The notes below the pieces were generated by a model. That model saw nothing but the letters and a program-made list of their open reading frames with translations, had not been told where the DNA came from and ran no database searches. Below, in pieces: positions 31,577 to 42,297 of a stretch of 54,081 nt of DNA (the stretch's first letter is position 1; every line of letters begins with the position of its first letter). The translations under genes were made by a program, and so were the position numbers. This DNA is from Entamoeba invadens IP1 (lineage: Eukaryota; Evosea; Mastigamoebida; Endamoebidae): NCBI RefSeq assembly GCF_000330505.1, contig NW_004443770.1, forward strand, positions 20,609 to 74,689. Direction: 5' to 3'.

Positions 31577-33681
31577 ATTTTCTTTTTAATGATGCAATTA
31601 CTAGAAAAGAATAGTTGTTATACTATTGCATTTAGATTCATTGGAACAAGTTAAGCATTTCGAGTTAATGTTTTAGTTGAAATATGAATAACCTCTATTT
31701 TCCCGAATCTTAATGCAATTCCAATCAACTATAAATGCTATAAATAATGGAATAGCAAACCGATTGGCATTCTCTAGAAGAAAACTCTTTGTTTCTATCA
31801 TTAAAAAGAATTTATATATATTTCAGCTTATAATTCGGGAAATTAACTTAAACTATTGTAACGCCATTGGAATTCTCAAAAGAAATCATATCCAAAAAAA
31901 CAACAACTGTGGTTCAGTTTTTTCTCGTTTTGGTCTAATTTGTTGACCATTTACTATTTGATATGGTTTAAAAAATTAATTTCAATGGAATTTGTTGTGA
32001 CAAAACAATTGTTTTTAGTTTTATTATTAATTCAAAATGGTTTAATAAAACAAGTTCTTTGTGATTCAAATATCTATAGTCAAATGAAGAGCCCGTTTTT
32101 TGTATTGAACATATCTGACATTAAAAAAAATAAAATAGGGACAATTATGGCTTTTATTGACAATAGGTTTTGAAATAGTAAAAACAAAATAATAATTAGT
32201 CATCAAAAAGATTATTAATATTATTACTAGTTGTTTCATTATTAAATGAATAGTTCTATTTTTTTTAGGTAAAAACAATGAACTTTTGGTAAAAAAAATA
32301 GTCTCGAGTTAATGATGTTCTTTTGTTCATAGTAATTGTTGTCGTATTTTTTTATTTTTTTACAATTAGAAAATGTAATTTATGTACAATTTAGTTTAAA
32401 AAAGTTTATTGACGAAAAAATACAAATAAGAAGTAAAAATTAGAGATTTAAATTAAATTTTCGAACTGTTGAAAAAATAAAAAAAAATTCGAATAATTTT
32501 TCGAAATATTTTTTGTGTAATTCAAAATCTATAAAAAATAACAAAAAAATAATTTATTTTCAATTATATAGAACATTAAATTAAATAATAATAGAAAATA
32601 GTATAAAAAATAAATAAATTTTAACTATAAAAACTGTAATATTTAAATATTATTAAAAATTAAATACATTTCTAAAGCGAATGATAATATAATATTTTAT
32701 AATATAATATATTATAATATAAACTTAATATAAAAAAATAAACAGATTTACAAAGGATATATTCAAAAAGTCAAATGACATATTTGCTCTATTATTTGCC
32801 ATTATTTTTATTGATATTTTGACGAAAACAATTAATTGTTATTGGAGATTTAAAATGTAAAATTTTTTGTATCTTTGCTATTTCATCGTTTAAATTAAAA
32901 CTGAAATTTCCAATTTTTTTTTGTAAATTACCAGGTAATTTACCATTAGTTTTCAAATAACGATATCGTATTTTATAGTTCAATTTAAAAAATAGAGACT
33001 TTAATTTGGTGTATTTTTGATTAAACTTAACTTGAAACGTTTATTGTATTATAATATAAAAAATGGTTTCAATTAATTAAAAAAAATAATCAAGTCTTGT
33101 GAAAAGCAAAGTTTTGCATCAAAAATAAATACAATAAAGTTATATAATTTAATATAAAACTGTAAATGAATTCGGATTTACTGGCTAATAATAATAATAG
33201 AAACCATTTATTTTTTCGGCAATCAAACACAAAAACACATTAAAAATATCAATAATTTCAGTACAAAAATAGCCAACCAAATTTTCTATTATTTTTTTAA
33301 CATAGTTACTAGTAAAAAAATATTAAAAAAATAAAACTATATTATAGTTTACTTTTGTATTGAAATAAATTATAACTCTATAGTAAATTATTAATACAAT
33401 AAATATAGCCAATAACTTTATTTTTGTTTGAAGTATTTAAATGATTTTATTATTCAGATATAAAACCATATCAATTTAATGCCGATAATGTTTGTCATGC
33501 ATTTGTGAATGGCACTAATTCCTGTTATTTTCCATCAAAATATTCTATTACTTTTTTAATGGAATATCGATAGTATTATTAACCTATAGATGACCAAATA
33601 GTTTAAACTCACAAGATATAACTCTGAAAGTCCTCTGTTTCGCCGATAGAAAATAAGAACTTCAAATACGTTAACGCTGAA
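31577..33681. other. AT-rich spacer, 2.1 kb
   Basis: No supported gene. Open frames at 31713-31946, 31940-32173 and 32792-32983 are low-complexity. A short open stretch at about 33463-33573 (DNVCHAFVNGTNSCYF) looks more protein-like and may be an exon or gene remnant. Confidence 0.5.
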
Positions 33682-35489
33682 ATGTCGGTCAGCCCTACGC
33701 AGCCTGAGCTGGACACAGAATCAGAGAAATGTGCAACAGCCCCTATTGTCTTTGAACAGAAAAGCTTTCCATCCTTTCGCTCAAGATTCTCATTTTCACT
33801 TCCTCATCGTTCAAAGAAACCAGCTCCAGACGACTTACAACAAAAATCGACAACATCCCCATCGACCACGCCACGTCATTCATTCTTCAAAAAAGATGAA
33901 AAGACTGAAAAGCTCGAGAAAGTTGAAACCAAAAAGCCTGAGAAGACTCGGATGTCATTTTCAGGAACAAAGGGGGATCCCAAAGTCGATTCGAAAAGTG
34001 AGCAATACCGTAAAAGTCCGCGAAGTATGCGATTTTCAGTCAGTGTGACTTCATTGGCAAAATCCCAACTTGTCGTGGAGATGTCACTTGTCTCGGAGGC
34101 GCAAGACGTTTTTGGCTCGGGGAAGAGCGAGTCCGACAAAATACGGACGTCCGACGATATAATGAAATTAGTGACTGCCGACGCGTCGACGCCATTGTTT
34201 TACAGTCAAATACCTTCAATTCAAAAAGCTAATAAAAGACTGTTAACCGAAAAGAAAATGTGCCAAGTTATTGTGGAGAACCACACGAAGAAAATGATCG
34301 ACTGTTGGTCTTCCTTTGTTCTTCCAGAGGAAGAGTGGTCTCTCGAGTCCAAAAAGTCGTACAACGCAGACATCACAAAGTACAGTGAAATGAAAATGGA
34401 ATATTCGGAGAAGTCCGTGACTAAAAAGACTGATCTTGCTTTGTACGAGTTGGTTGACATCGACAAGAGCTTCGTCTTTTTTAAGGACTTTTTCTATTCA
34501 AAAGGTTTGTTCCTTGGTAGTCTTGAGTCTTGGTAATAGTATCACTGTATTCACTGCAAGCTCGCACACAATTCTATGTATCTGAAGACACGGGAACACT
34601 CATCTGTTTTCAAGTTGTATTAGGGTTACAACTCTTATTAATATTTAGTAAATTGGGAGTACACCGCGCGCTCCTTACACAAGACATGAAGTGTGTGGAG
34701 TGGTGGAATTCTCTAGTAAAGAGCCCCGAGAAGTTCCAAAAGGTCAAAGTGAAGACTAAACTCCAAGACGAGTTGATTTTGTTTGAAGAGAATTTGGCCA
34801 CGTCGCAATATAAATTTGGAGTGTTATACGCAAAACAAAAACAGACAACGGAGAGCGAGTTTTATACCAATGAAGAGACTTCCCCGGCCTTCCACAAATT
34901 CTTGAAATTACTTGGGAAGAGTGAAAGTCTTCATGAATGGAAAAAGTATAGTGGAGGACTTGACACTAAGAACAAGAAGACGGGGAACAAGTTTGTTTAT
35001 ACTCTCTTCCGTAACAACGAAATTGCATTCCACGTTGCGCCGTATATCCCAGACGATTTAACAGACCAAAAATTGGAAAGAAAACGATTTGTCGGTAACG
35101 ACGTTGTTGTTTTGGTTTTCAAAGAAAAGGAAAACAGCGAAGACTTGATCGACCCTGATTTTGGGTCGCGATTTAATAACGTCATCATCGTCGTCTCACC
35201 AGAGAAAACATCTTCGAGTAACGAGAAATATCGGGTGTCTGTCGTGTGTCGAGGAGAAGTTAAACCCTTCCCTCCGTTTGTGCAGGATAGATGGTACCCA
35301 CATGGGTCTGCTTTCTCAGTCCTTTTGTTACAAAAACGTTTGTTATTTCATATAATATATAAGTGTTATATTGACGTAATAGTAATTAATGCAGAAAGAA
35401 TGTGTATGAAAACAGGAACACTGCTAGATAGTAGTCTACGTTCGAATGATATGTTATTAAAGATGATCATCGAAAAAATCCAAGAGTGA
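33682..35489 (+). CDS. RapGAP-domain GTPase activator, three exons
   Basis: Exons 33682-34504, 34561-35337, 35383-35489. Introns start GTTTGT; the first ends AAG (56 bases), the second TAG (45). 1,707 bases, 568 residues. The first 130 residues are disordered and basic, with repeated kinase-like sites (RFSFSL, RMSFSG, RFSVSV). The C-terminal half is a RapGAP domain: QYKFGVLYAKQKQTTESEFY, then FLKLLGKS, then RKRFVGNDVVVLVFKE, which holds the catalytic asparagine thumb (GND). After the second intron the frame gives LLQKLINAERMCMK, the family's terminal helix. RapGAPs speed GTP hydrolysis on Rap or Rheb-like GTPases. An alternative acceptor at 34539 (TAG) would add seven residues but makes a 35-base intron. 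Confidence 0.8.
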
Positions 35490-36707
35490 AATGGCTGCAA
35501 ATCAAATGCAATTTAATTTATAAATATTTTATTTCAATTCAATTTTAGTCGTTTTAACACTAAAATAGTGGGTTTCGTTTGGGTAGTTATTGTGAATAGA
35601 ATAAAACAAGGATGACACTATTGCATTATTATTGTTTATCATTTTTACTTCAAATTGAGTTAGAAACTAGACATTTTTTGTTCTGTTGTACAAATTGAAT
35701 CTTGTTATATAAATACCAAAAGTTGTAACTATTGCAATTTTTATTATTCATACTTAAATAAATAACTTGTTATTTTTTTCTTTGGGATCAACACAATAGA
35801 GTTATGTTATACAAATATTTACAACAAAAAAACATGAAATTCTTATTAGACAAACATAAAGAAAATCTAAACAATTCAACAATAAACAATTTGAGCATTG
35901 ACGAACGCCTGATCGTGCAATTTAATAATTAACCCTTCTAATACCAGAAATATGATTGTAATAACATATATTAATGAATATAAACTTAAATCCATAAACC
36001 ACAAGTTATTCTAATTAAACTGATATTTAGTTTTAATATTGTAATTTACAGTTCCAATTTGATGTAACATTTATAATATATAAAAAGTTTGCAAGTTTTT
36101 TTGTATGTTTTACAAGTAATAAGTGTAATACAGTTTGGTCAAACGAAATAATTATTTTTTACAATGACGTAAATATATCATATAGTAATGTTTAAAAGAG
36201 TTTTATTACTAAAAATTATAGTGATATTATATTATATTCAATACAATTTTATTTTAAAAAAACCATTTTTGAAAAGACTTATTTTGTATAGTTTATTATA
36301 CTATACAGAAAATTTTAAAAATAAAAGAAAATTTTTTTTATCTTGAAAAAAAATAACAAGAAAAATCTTCAAGTTTTTCTCACTGAAGTGAACCTTTTTT
36401 CAACAAAATACATTTTTATAATTTACTATTAATATATATTAAATTAAATTATTTTTTACTATTATTTTTTTTTGGTATTCCCATAATTGTAAAAAAATTA
36501 AAGCGTTTTTGCATTATTTCTCTCTGATTTACATCTAAAATGAATAAGATAAAAATAAGTTTACATTTTTTGGAAATTTTGGTACAGGAAGGGTTTCTAA
36601 TAACACTTATTTAATTATTAAAAGCATTTTTACTTTAAATCGTTGAATACAATTCAAAAAGATGAATAAATAAACATAAAAAACGATTCAATCGAATAAT
36701 TAAATAA
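35490..36707. other. AT-rich spacer
   Basis: No gene seen. A patch around 35895-35925 (GACGAACGCCTGATCGTGC) is less AT-rich but has no frame or clear RNA boxes. Confidence 0.5.
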
Positions 36708-37952
36708 ATGGCGTTACTTAGCAGTTATCACATCATGATAGTCTCACAATACTTCAATAAAATAGAAGACTTTGTAGTTCTGGAGTTAGTTTGTAAAAAA
36801 TGCCGCTTTAATTTGGACAAGTTTCATTTCAACCCAATTCGGTTGACCGACAAAACAATCAGGTACTTCCCAAACATTGAGACACTGCACTTATGGGATA
36901 TACATGATGAGAACTTTGGAAATGGTTTTCTTGTCAAATCTGAATTTGGTTTTTTTAATGATATAAATGATGATAAAGACATTGTTGTCAAGAAAACGTT
37001 TTATGATGTAATAATGTGGTTCAATGTGGATTATGAAACTTATTTAAAAAACAAAAATTTCAATTACAAATTTAAAAATGTGACATATAATAAAAACGAT
37101 AGGGAACAGTTTGGTAATACCATTCCACCAATTGTTTCATCAATTTCTGATATTTGTTTCGAAAGATGTTATGATTTGTGTGATATTGTTATACCACCAA
37201 ATGTCATTAGAATTGGAAAATGTTGTTTCAGATATTGTCAAAATCTAAGAAGTATCACAATATCGTCAAGTGTCGTATCAATTGGTAATGAATGTTTTCG
37301 CGATTGTGCCCATCTTAGTGAGGTGGTAATACCTTTAAGTGTGACATCTATAAATAGTAGTTGTTTTGAACAATGTAGTAGTCTGAGGAACATAGTGATA
37401 CCACCAAGTGTCGTATTAATTAGTGAATTTTGTTTCTATGAATGTGGTGGTATGAATTGTATTGATATACCAAGTGGTGTTTCATCAATAAGTGACAATT
37501 GTTTCTTTATGTGTAGCAATCTGAGCAATATCACAATACCATATTGTGTTGAATCAATTGGTAAAAGTTGTTTCAGTCGATGCAGCAGTCTAAATGAAAT
37601 GATAATACCATCAAGTGTGACATCTATTGGTGAGTATTGTTTTAGTTATTGTATTAATTTGAAACATGTTGATGTGTCATCAAGTGTCACAACTATTAGT
37701 AATCATTGTTTTGATGGATGTAGTAACCTTATCAACATTAAAATTGGACCAAGTGTCAGATCATATGGTGATTATTCTTTTCGTGGATGTGGTAATTTGA
37801 GCAATATAACAATTCATTCAAAAGTATCGTCAATAGGTTATAATTGCTTTTGTTTATGTAACAGTCTGAGTACTATAACAATTCCGTCAAGTGTTACATC
37901 AATTGGAGATGATTGTTTCCCATCTCACACTATAGTTTATAAAACAAATTAA
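36708..37952 (+). CDS. BspA-like leucine-rich repeat protein (LRR_5)
   Basis: 414 residues from an ATG. An N-terminal region of about 130 residues, MALLSSYHIMIVSQYFNKIE followed by VVLELVCKKCRFNL, is the cap shared by Entamoeba BspA-like proteins and is F-box-like. Twelve 23-residue repeats follow, of the form I-P-SSV-SIG--CF--C--L (for example IPSSVTSIGEYCFSYCINLK). The tenth repeat has YSF in place of the usual CF. BspA/TpLRR repeats form an extended solenoid, and the family is large in Entamoeba and Trichomonas, where some members are found at the cell surface. No signal peptide or membrane anchor is visible, as is usual for this family. The AT-rich codon choice is more extreme than in neighbouring housekeeping genes. 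Confidence 0.9.
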   Translation: MALLSSYHIMIVSQYFNKIEDFVVLELVCKKCRFNLDKFHFNPIRLTDKTIRYFPNIETLHLWDIHDENFGNGFLVKSEFGFFNDINDDKDIVVKKTFYDVIMWFNVDYETYLKNKNFNYKFKNVTYNKNDREQFGNTIPPIVSSISDICFERCYDLCDIVIPPNVIRIGKCCFRYCQNLRSITISSSVVSIGNECFRDCAHLSEVVIPLSVTSINSSCFEQCSSLRNIVIPPSVVLISEFCFYECGGMNCIDIPSGVSSISDNCFFMCSNLSNITIPYCVESIGKSCFSRCSSLNEMIIPSSVTSIGEYCFSYCINLKHVDVSSSVTTISNHCFDGCSNLINIKIGPSVRSYGDYSFRGCGNLSNITIHSKVSSIGYNCFCLCNSLSTITIPSSVTSIGDDCFPSHTIVYKTN

Positions 37953-38506
37953 TTTAATTTCATTTTTTATTACAATTGTTTTTTTTGGTATATCAGTATG
38001 AAAAAACATCAAACTTTTCTTTTCGTTGGTTTTTCATCAAAAAAAGTGAACAATATTGACCGTTATTTTTTAAATATTGTCATTTTGTCATAAAGACAAT
38101 ACAACATTATAATATATTCATACTCAGTCATTTTTTACAAAACTCGATTTGATTGTTGGTAAAAAAAATAAATGGTGTCAAAATCTTAAATAATTAATTT
38201 CAAAACAATCCTTTTTTTGTAAAGTTTTTTTAACATGGCTATTTTGCCGACTTTATTTCATCAATTTTTGTGTTACTGAAAATGGGTTATCTGCTTTTGT
38301 TATCATTTGGTATAATCTTTGCAAATACTATCACGTTTTAAATCGAACTGTCAATAATTATGATAATACGCTTCCAGTCATCAAAGACAATGGTATCTGC
38401 TTTTTTAAATAAATGGTTCATTTTATGATGATATAGAAAGTAAAATAAATCCCCATAATTATACTTTTTTAATAATAGTAAATAAACCAATTTATTTAAT
38501 TGAAGA
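37953..38506. other. AT-rich spacer
   Basis: No gene seen between the BspA-like gene and the candidate snoRNA. Confidence 0.5.
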
Positions 38507-38604
38507 AATGGATGTGATGAGTATTCTTTCCCCGAATGAACGAAAGTTGATTTAGAAATTGTCGAGACCCACAGCCAGTGCGGAATCGCATATCTGATCC
38601 TTTT
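38507..38604 (+). ncRNA. candidate C/D-box snoRNA
   Basis: A C box GTGATGA lies at 38514-38520 and a D box CTGA at 38594-38597. They are bracketed by a short terminal stem: GGA next to the C box pairs with TCC after the D box, extended by AAA/TTT with one mismatch. A T run follows. The 73 bases between the boxes are far richer in G+C than the spacer and contain no open frame. A degenerate C' (GTTGATT, 38546-38552) and D' (CCGA, 38532-38535) are possible. C/D snoRNAs guide 2'-O-methylation of rRNA. The guide upstream of D would be near GCGGAATCGCATAT; I could not check rRNA complementarity. Confidence 0.5.
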
Positions 38605-39040
38605 TAATAAAATCGTTTTTGTTTATAATTATTGTAAACGATAATATATTTGTGTTATGGATTGATAAAAATTTTAAACAAAAAAACTAATTCTATTATC
38701 ATTTAAAATAAAATTAAACAATATCTAGAAAAACCAACCTGCAAACTATAAAAATAGGTTCTGAAAACTATTTAAAGTTTTTTTCAGAAAAATTTAAAAA
38801 AACTATAAATTACTATAAATTTATTATTTGCAGATGGGTTTTTCTGTGTGGTATGTTGGGTTTGTACATCACACAAAAAAAACAACAAAAAAAATCAATA
38901 TTTTTCAGTAAAACGAATCAATTAAAAAACTATTAATATAATTAAAAATAATTATTAGAAGTTTTTTAAAAATATACAAGACACGTCATTGAAGTATATC
39001 ATATGATATAAAAAGGGATTGATTATCATCAAGATAAACA
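38605..39040. promoter_or_regulatory. ubiquitin upstream region
   Basis: AT-rich DNA leading to the ubiquitin ATG. GATATAAAAAGGG (39006-39018) lies about 25 bases before the start codon and could serve as the TATA-like core element that Entamoeba places close to short 5' leaders. Inference only. Confidence 0.3.
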
Positions 39041-39274
39041 ATGCAAATATTTGTGAAGACCTTGACAGGCAAGACCATTACTCTTGAAGTCGAGCCAAAC
39101 GACTCAATTGACGCTATCAAGGCAAAAATCCAAGAAAAGGAAGGGATTCCCCCAGATCAACAAAGACTCATTTTTGCTGGTAAACAACTTGAAGAAGGGA
39201 AAACGCTTTCTGACTATAACATCCAAAAGGAATCGACTCTTCACCTTGTCTTAAGACTTAGAGGAGGGTTCTAA
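39041..39274 (+). CDS. ubiquitin, single unit with one extra C-terminal residue
   Basis: 77 residues: a full 76-residue ubiquitin ending LRLRGG plus a terminal phenylalanine, which deubiquitinases must remove. It is a single unit, not a polyubiquitin array, and has no ribosomal fusion. Compared with human ubiquitin it differs at S20N, T22S, E24D, N25A, V26I, D32E, D52E and R54K. All seven chain-forming lysines (6, 11, 27, 29, 33, 48, 63) and the I44 patch are kept. Entamoeba ubiquitin is known to be among the most divergent, which fits. Convergent with the transporter gene, whose 3' end is 114 bases away. Confidence 0.97.
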   Translation: MQIFVKTLTGKTITLEVEPNDSIDAIKAKIQEKEGIPPDQQRLIFAGKQLEEGKTLSDYNIQKESTLHLVLRLRGGF

Positions 39275-39358
39275 AGCATTTTGTCTCTTAGCATTCATTA
39301 TACTTCAATTTACAAATTATTATGATGTATTTCAACACAGAGAATAAAATAGTTGTAC

Positions 39359-39381
39359 TTATAATAATAATAATAATAATA
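39359..39381. repeat. (AAT)n microsatellite
   Basis: About seven ATA/AAT units between the converging 3' ends of ubiquitin and the transporter. Confidence 0.8.
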
Positions 39382-39388
39382 TAAGAAA

Positions 39389-40520
39389 TCAATTCTCCTT
39401 TTTCTCGTCTGTTATTTCCTTTTCTTTGTTATGCGGCTTTCTTGTCATGATGTCAGCAAACAACGAACCAAACACGATGCATGCCGCAATTATTTGTATC
39501 ATAGAAATTGGGTGGTGGAAGAACAACACGGAGATGACCATAGTGACTATCTTTCTTGTGTTAGTGACAGCAGTAAGGAGCAACGTGTTAGCCAAATGAA
39601 TGAGTCTGTATATCAAAAACTGCCCTAATACTGAGCATGTGACAAAGCACAATATGATGAGTGAGAACTCAAAATCGTTTCTAATGAAATAGAAGACTTG
39701 TGCCAAGTCTCCTGTGACAAGGGAAATGACAAGGAATGTTGGGACAGCAAATAAGTTGGAGTAAGCCATCACTCTGAATGTTGGTACATGATATGTATGT
39801 GTCACTATATCTTCCTCCGATGAGGCGATTCCATCAGCCAAGAGTGACATCAGGATCAAAAAGAGTCCGAAGAAATACGAAGCGCTTGTATACTCCGTGT
39901 CCGTCTTTTTTAAGTTGAAAATCTTTTCGCTGGTGAATAAAAAGACTCCGAAGAAAGTGATAGAACTGAATACTATTTGTCTCATGGTGTACTTTTTTGT
40001 GAAGAATATTGTGAATAACAATACCGTCACGGGTTTAAATAATTTTGTTATTAAATGTGTAGGATAGTCAATGTATAATAAAGCTTTATTAGAAAAGAAC
40101 CTTTAAGTCATTTTTTATCACTTCAAATGAATAATTTTAGTTCAAAAACAAACATCGCGCCACAATATGTTTGACTCAAAAGAATAAATTCTTTTTTTGG
40201 AAAATGGCCACTATACTCCTCGTGAAATACTTTCATCAAAATAAGTCCAGCACACGCTGAAAACAACGCTTGTGCCAAAACTAAAGAACTCGTTCCTGTA
40301 AATTTGATTTTTTCTGCAGTAAATGGTTCTCTTGTACTTAAAGTGAGTAATTAATAAATTATAATAAATTATAATAAATTATACTGTGTTAATATTATTT
40401 GGACTGATGGAGTCAAAAAAAAACAAACAGATATTCAGAGATAAATGAAACTGACAAAAACGATGAGACAAGCAAAACGGCTGTGATGAGAATATCAAAA
40501 TTTGAACGAAGGGATGCCAT
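39389..40520 (-). CDS. UAA-family nucleotide-sugar transporter (SLC35B1/HUT1-like), three exons
   Basis: Exons 40520-40429, 40336-40154, 40100-39389; introns of 92 and 53 bases, both GTTTGT to AAG. 987 bases in phase, 328 residues, the usual length of the family. The longest single open frame starts mid-protein, so the N-terminal part exists only after splicing. It begins MASLRSNFDILITAVLLVSS, a first membrane helix. The family's signature lies at the last junction and just after it: ALLYIDYPTHLITKLFKPVT (KP motif), then FFTKKYTMRQIVFSSITFFG. About nine or ten helices are visible, and the tail is lysine-rich and cytosolic (HNKEKEITDEKKEN), which might hold it in the ER. Such proteins exchange UDP-galactose or UDP-glucose for UMP across ER/Golgi membranes; substrate not provable here. 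Confidence 0.85.
40351..40383. repeat. 11-bp repeat (AATAAATTATA) x3 in transporter intron 1
   Basis: Three consecutive copies inside the first intron of the transporter gene. Confidence 0.6.
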
Positions 40521-40822
40521 TTTTTGTCTTTACTTTTTTAGTTTTGATTCGATTGATTAATATAAACTTCTTTTCTTCCCATTTTTGTTCTTTAATTTAT
40601 TAATTTATTATACTTTAAACAATTATAATACTATTTGTTTTTTTTTATTCATTTTTGGGTTTTTAATTCCAAAATGTATTCATATCAAAAACTAAACACA
40701 ATAAATCTAATACATTTAACTATAACAAATGGTACAGTAATATACCACAGAGCATATCTTCTTTGGTATAAAACTATAAAAATACTAAAAAATATACTAT
40801 ACCAATCACATCAAAAAATTAG

Positions 40823-41956
40823 TTAAAGTTCCTCCTTGACTGGGATAGTCATTTCGCCACACACATCCTTTTCCATCATCTTTCTTAGATCAATGTCCTT
40901 CATTTTTCTTCCGAACAAATTTGCCAATTTTGTGAAGGCAGCGGACACAGTCATATCTCTTCCGTTGATCACATGCGCCTCTTTAAGACCAGAACCGGCT
41001 GCATATGAGTCCATATTAACATTTCCATTCCCACATTGCGTTGTGTCTACCATGACAATTCCCTTGTTATCGGCATACTTCAGACCTTCGACAAAGTCTT
41101 TACTCTCAGGCGCATTGCCTTCTCCAAAGGCTTGTATAACGATTCCTTTGACTCCGGAGTTAGCAATTGCCTTAATGATATTGCCCGTAATACCCGGGTA
41201 GAGTGTAACCACCGCGACTTTGCTCGACATGTTTCTGTGATATTTCATCTCCCCCTTTGGCTGTTCTAAGACAAGTGGGTGGTTCAATTCAAATCGCAAA
41301 TCAAGCTTCGCAAGGATCGGGTAATTGACCGACGAAAACCCTCTCAGTGAACTTGCCGACGTCTTTGTCACTCGATTTCCTCTCATCAACAACCCTCCAA
41401 AGACCATCACGACTTCCGGTATATTCACATGTGCTGCAATTTTCAGAGAAGATATCAAGTTGTTTTTAGCGTCAGTATAAGGCTCTCCAATAGGTATTTG
41501 GGAGCCCGTAATGACTATCGTCTTCTTCAAATTCTCAAACATGAAACTGAGCGCACTAGCCGTGTACTGCATTGTGTCTGTCCCGTGTAACACAACAAAC
41601 CCATCATATTGTTTATAGTACTTATTAATGATATCGCCTATTTTGACCCAATCTTTAGGTGATATAGATGAACTGTCCAACAACGGGTCCATCTCAACTA
41701 TATCAAAATCAACTCGACTCTCACTTTGTAACTCACTCATCCCTCGAAGGATGTTCGACATATACCCTTTTTGTGGGAATAACCCCTTGGGGCCTTTCAC
41801 CATCCCTATAGTCCCTCCAGTGTACACTATAAGTACTCGACTCCCCTTCGCCTTTTTATTCCATTTGTCGACTTGTGACCATCGATACCGCTTCGCTGTC
41901 TTCGATGATTCAGCATCGGAAATCAAAAGAAAGAAGACTAGAAACAATAACTGCAT
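40823..41956 (-). CDS. L-asparaginase, type I-like, with signal peptide
   Basis: 377 residues from an ATG. Signal peptide MQLLFLVFFLLISDAES, then the asparaginase fold. The first catalytic threonine is in TGGTIGM (46-52), the second in HGTDTM (124-129), with the partner lysine at 164 in DAKNNL. MDPLLDSSSISPKDW and RGNRVTKTSASSLRGFSS are typical of the type I (AnsA) branch, which is cytosolic in bacteria. Here the leader suggests export or delivery to a vacuole/ER lumen. The enzyme hydrolyses asparagine to aspartate and ammonia. All catalytic residues I can check are present. No retention signal at the C-terminus (VKEEL is not KDEL-like enough to claim). Confidence 0.93.
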   Translation of the reverse strand: MQLLFLVFFLLISDAESSKTAKRYRWSQVDKWNKKAKGSRVLIVYTGGTIGMVKGPKGLFPQKGYMSNILRGMSELQSESRVDFDIVEMDPLLDSSSISPKDWVKIGDIINKYYKQYDGFVVLHGTDTMQYTASALSFMFENLKKTIVITGSQIPIGEPYTDAKNNLISSLKIAAHVNIPEVVMVFGGLLMRGNRVTKTSASSLRGFSSVNYPILAKLDLRFELNHPLVLEQPKGEMKYHRNMSSKVAVVTLYPGITGNIIKAIANSGVKGIVIQAFGEGNAPESKDFVEGLKYADNKGIVMVDTTQCGNGNVNMDSYAAGSGLKEAHVINGRDMTVSAAFTKLANLFGRKMKDIDLRKMMEKDVCGEMTIPVKEEL

Positions 41957-42297
41957 AGAATAGTATATTTTGAAGTTCAGTCTTTTGAAGTTCTTGAGTT
42001 TTGGTCGATACTATATTAAAACTATTTTAATAATTAACTGTATTAAAATTATTAATACGTTTCTTTCTTAATAGACAATTGATTCGAAGACCAAAATGAT
42101 TTTCAAATTGATTATCAAACGACTTTGTTCAACTCAATAGGAATAAAAATTGTTCTGAAAAATCGGGATTAATTCGTTCACTTTAAAAAATACTTTTCAA
42201 GTAAAAAACAGGAAATTCAAAAGGCAAACTGAACGGTTGAAGCATTTTGGTGCTCATAGCAACTCGACAAAACTGAAACGGTGAATCCAAAACTTAA

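Noticed and set aside
31713..32173. Two overlapping open frames
   Set aside because: Composition follows the AT-rich spacer; no motif, leader or splice partner found.
40829..40837. VKEEL at the asparaginase C-terminus as an ER retention signal
   Set aside because: Only loosely like KDEL; not enough to claim retention.
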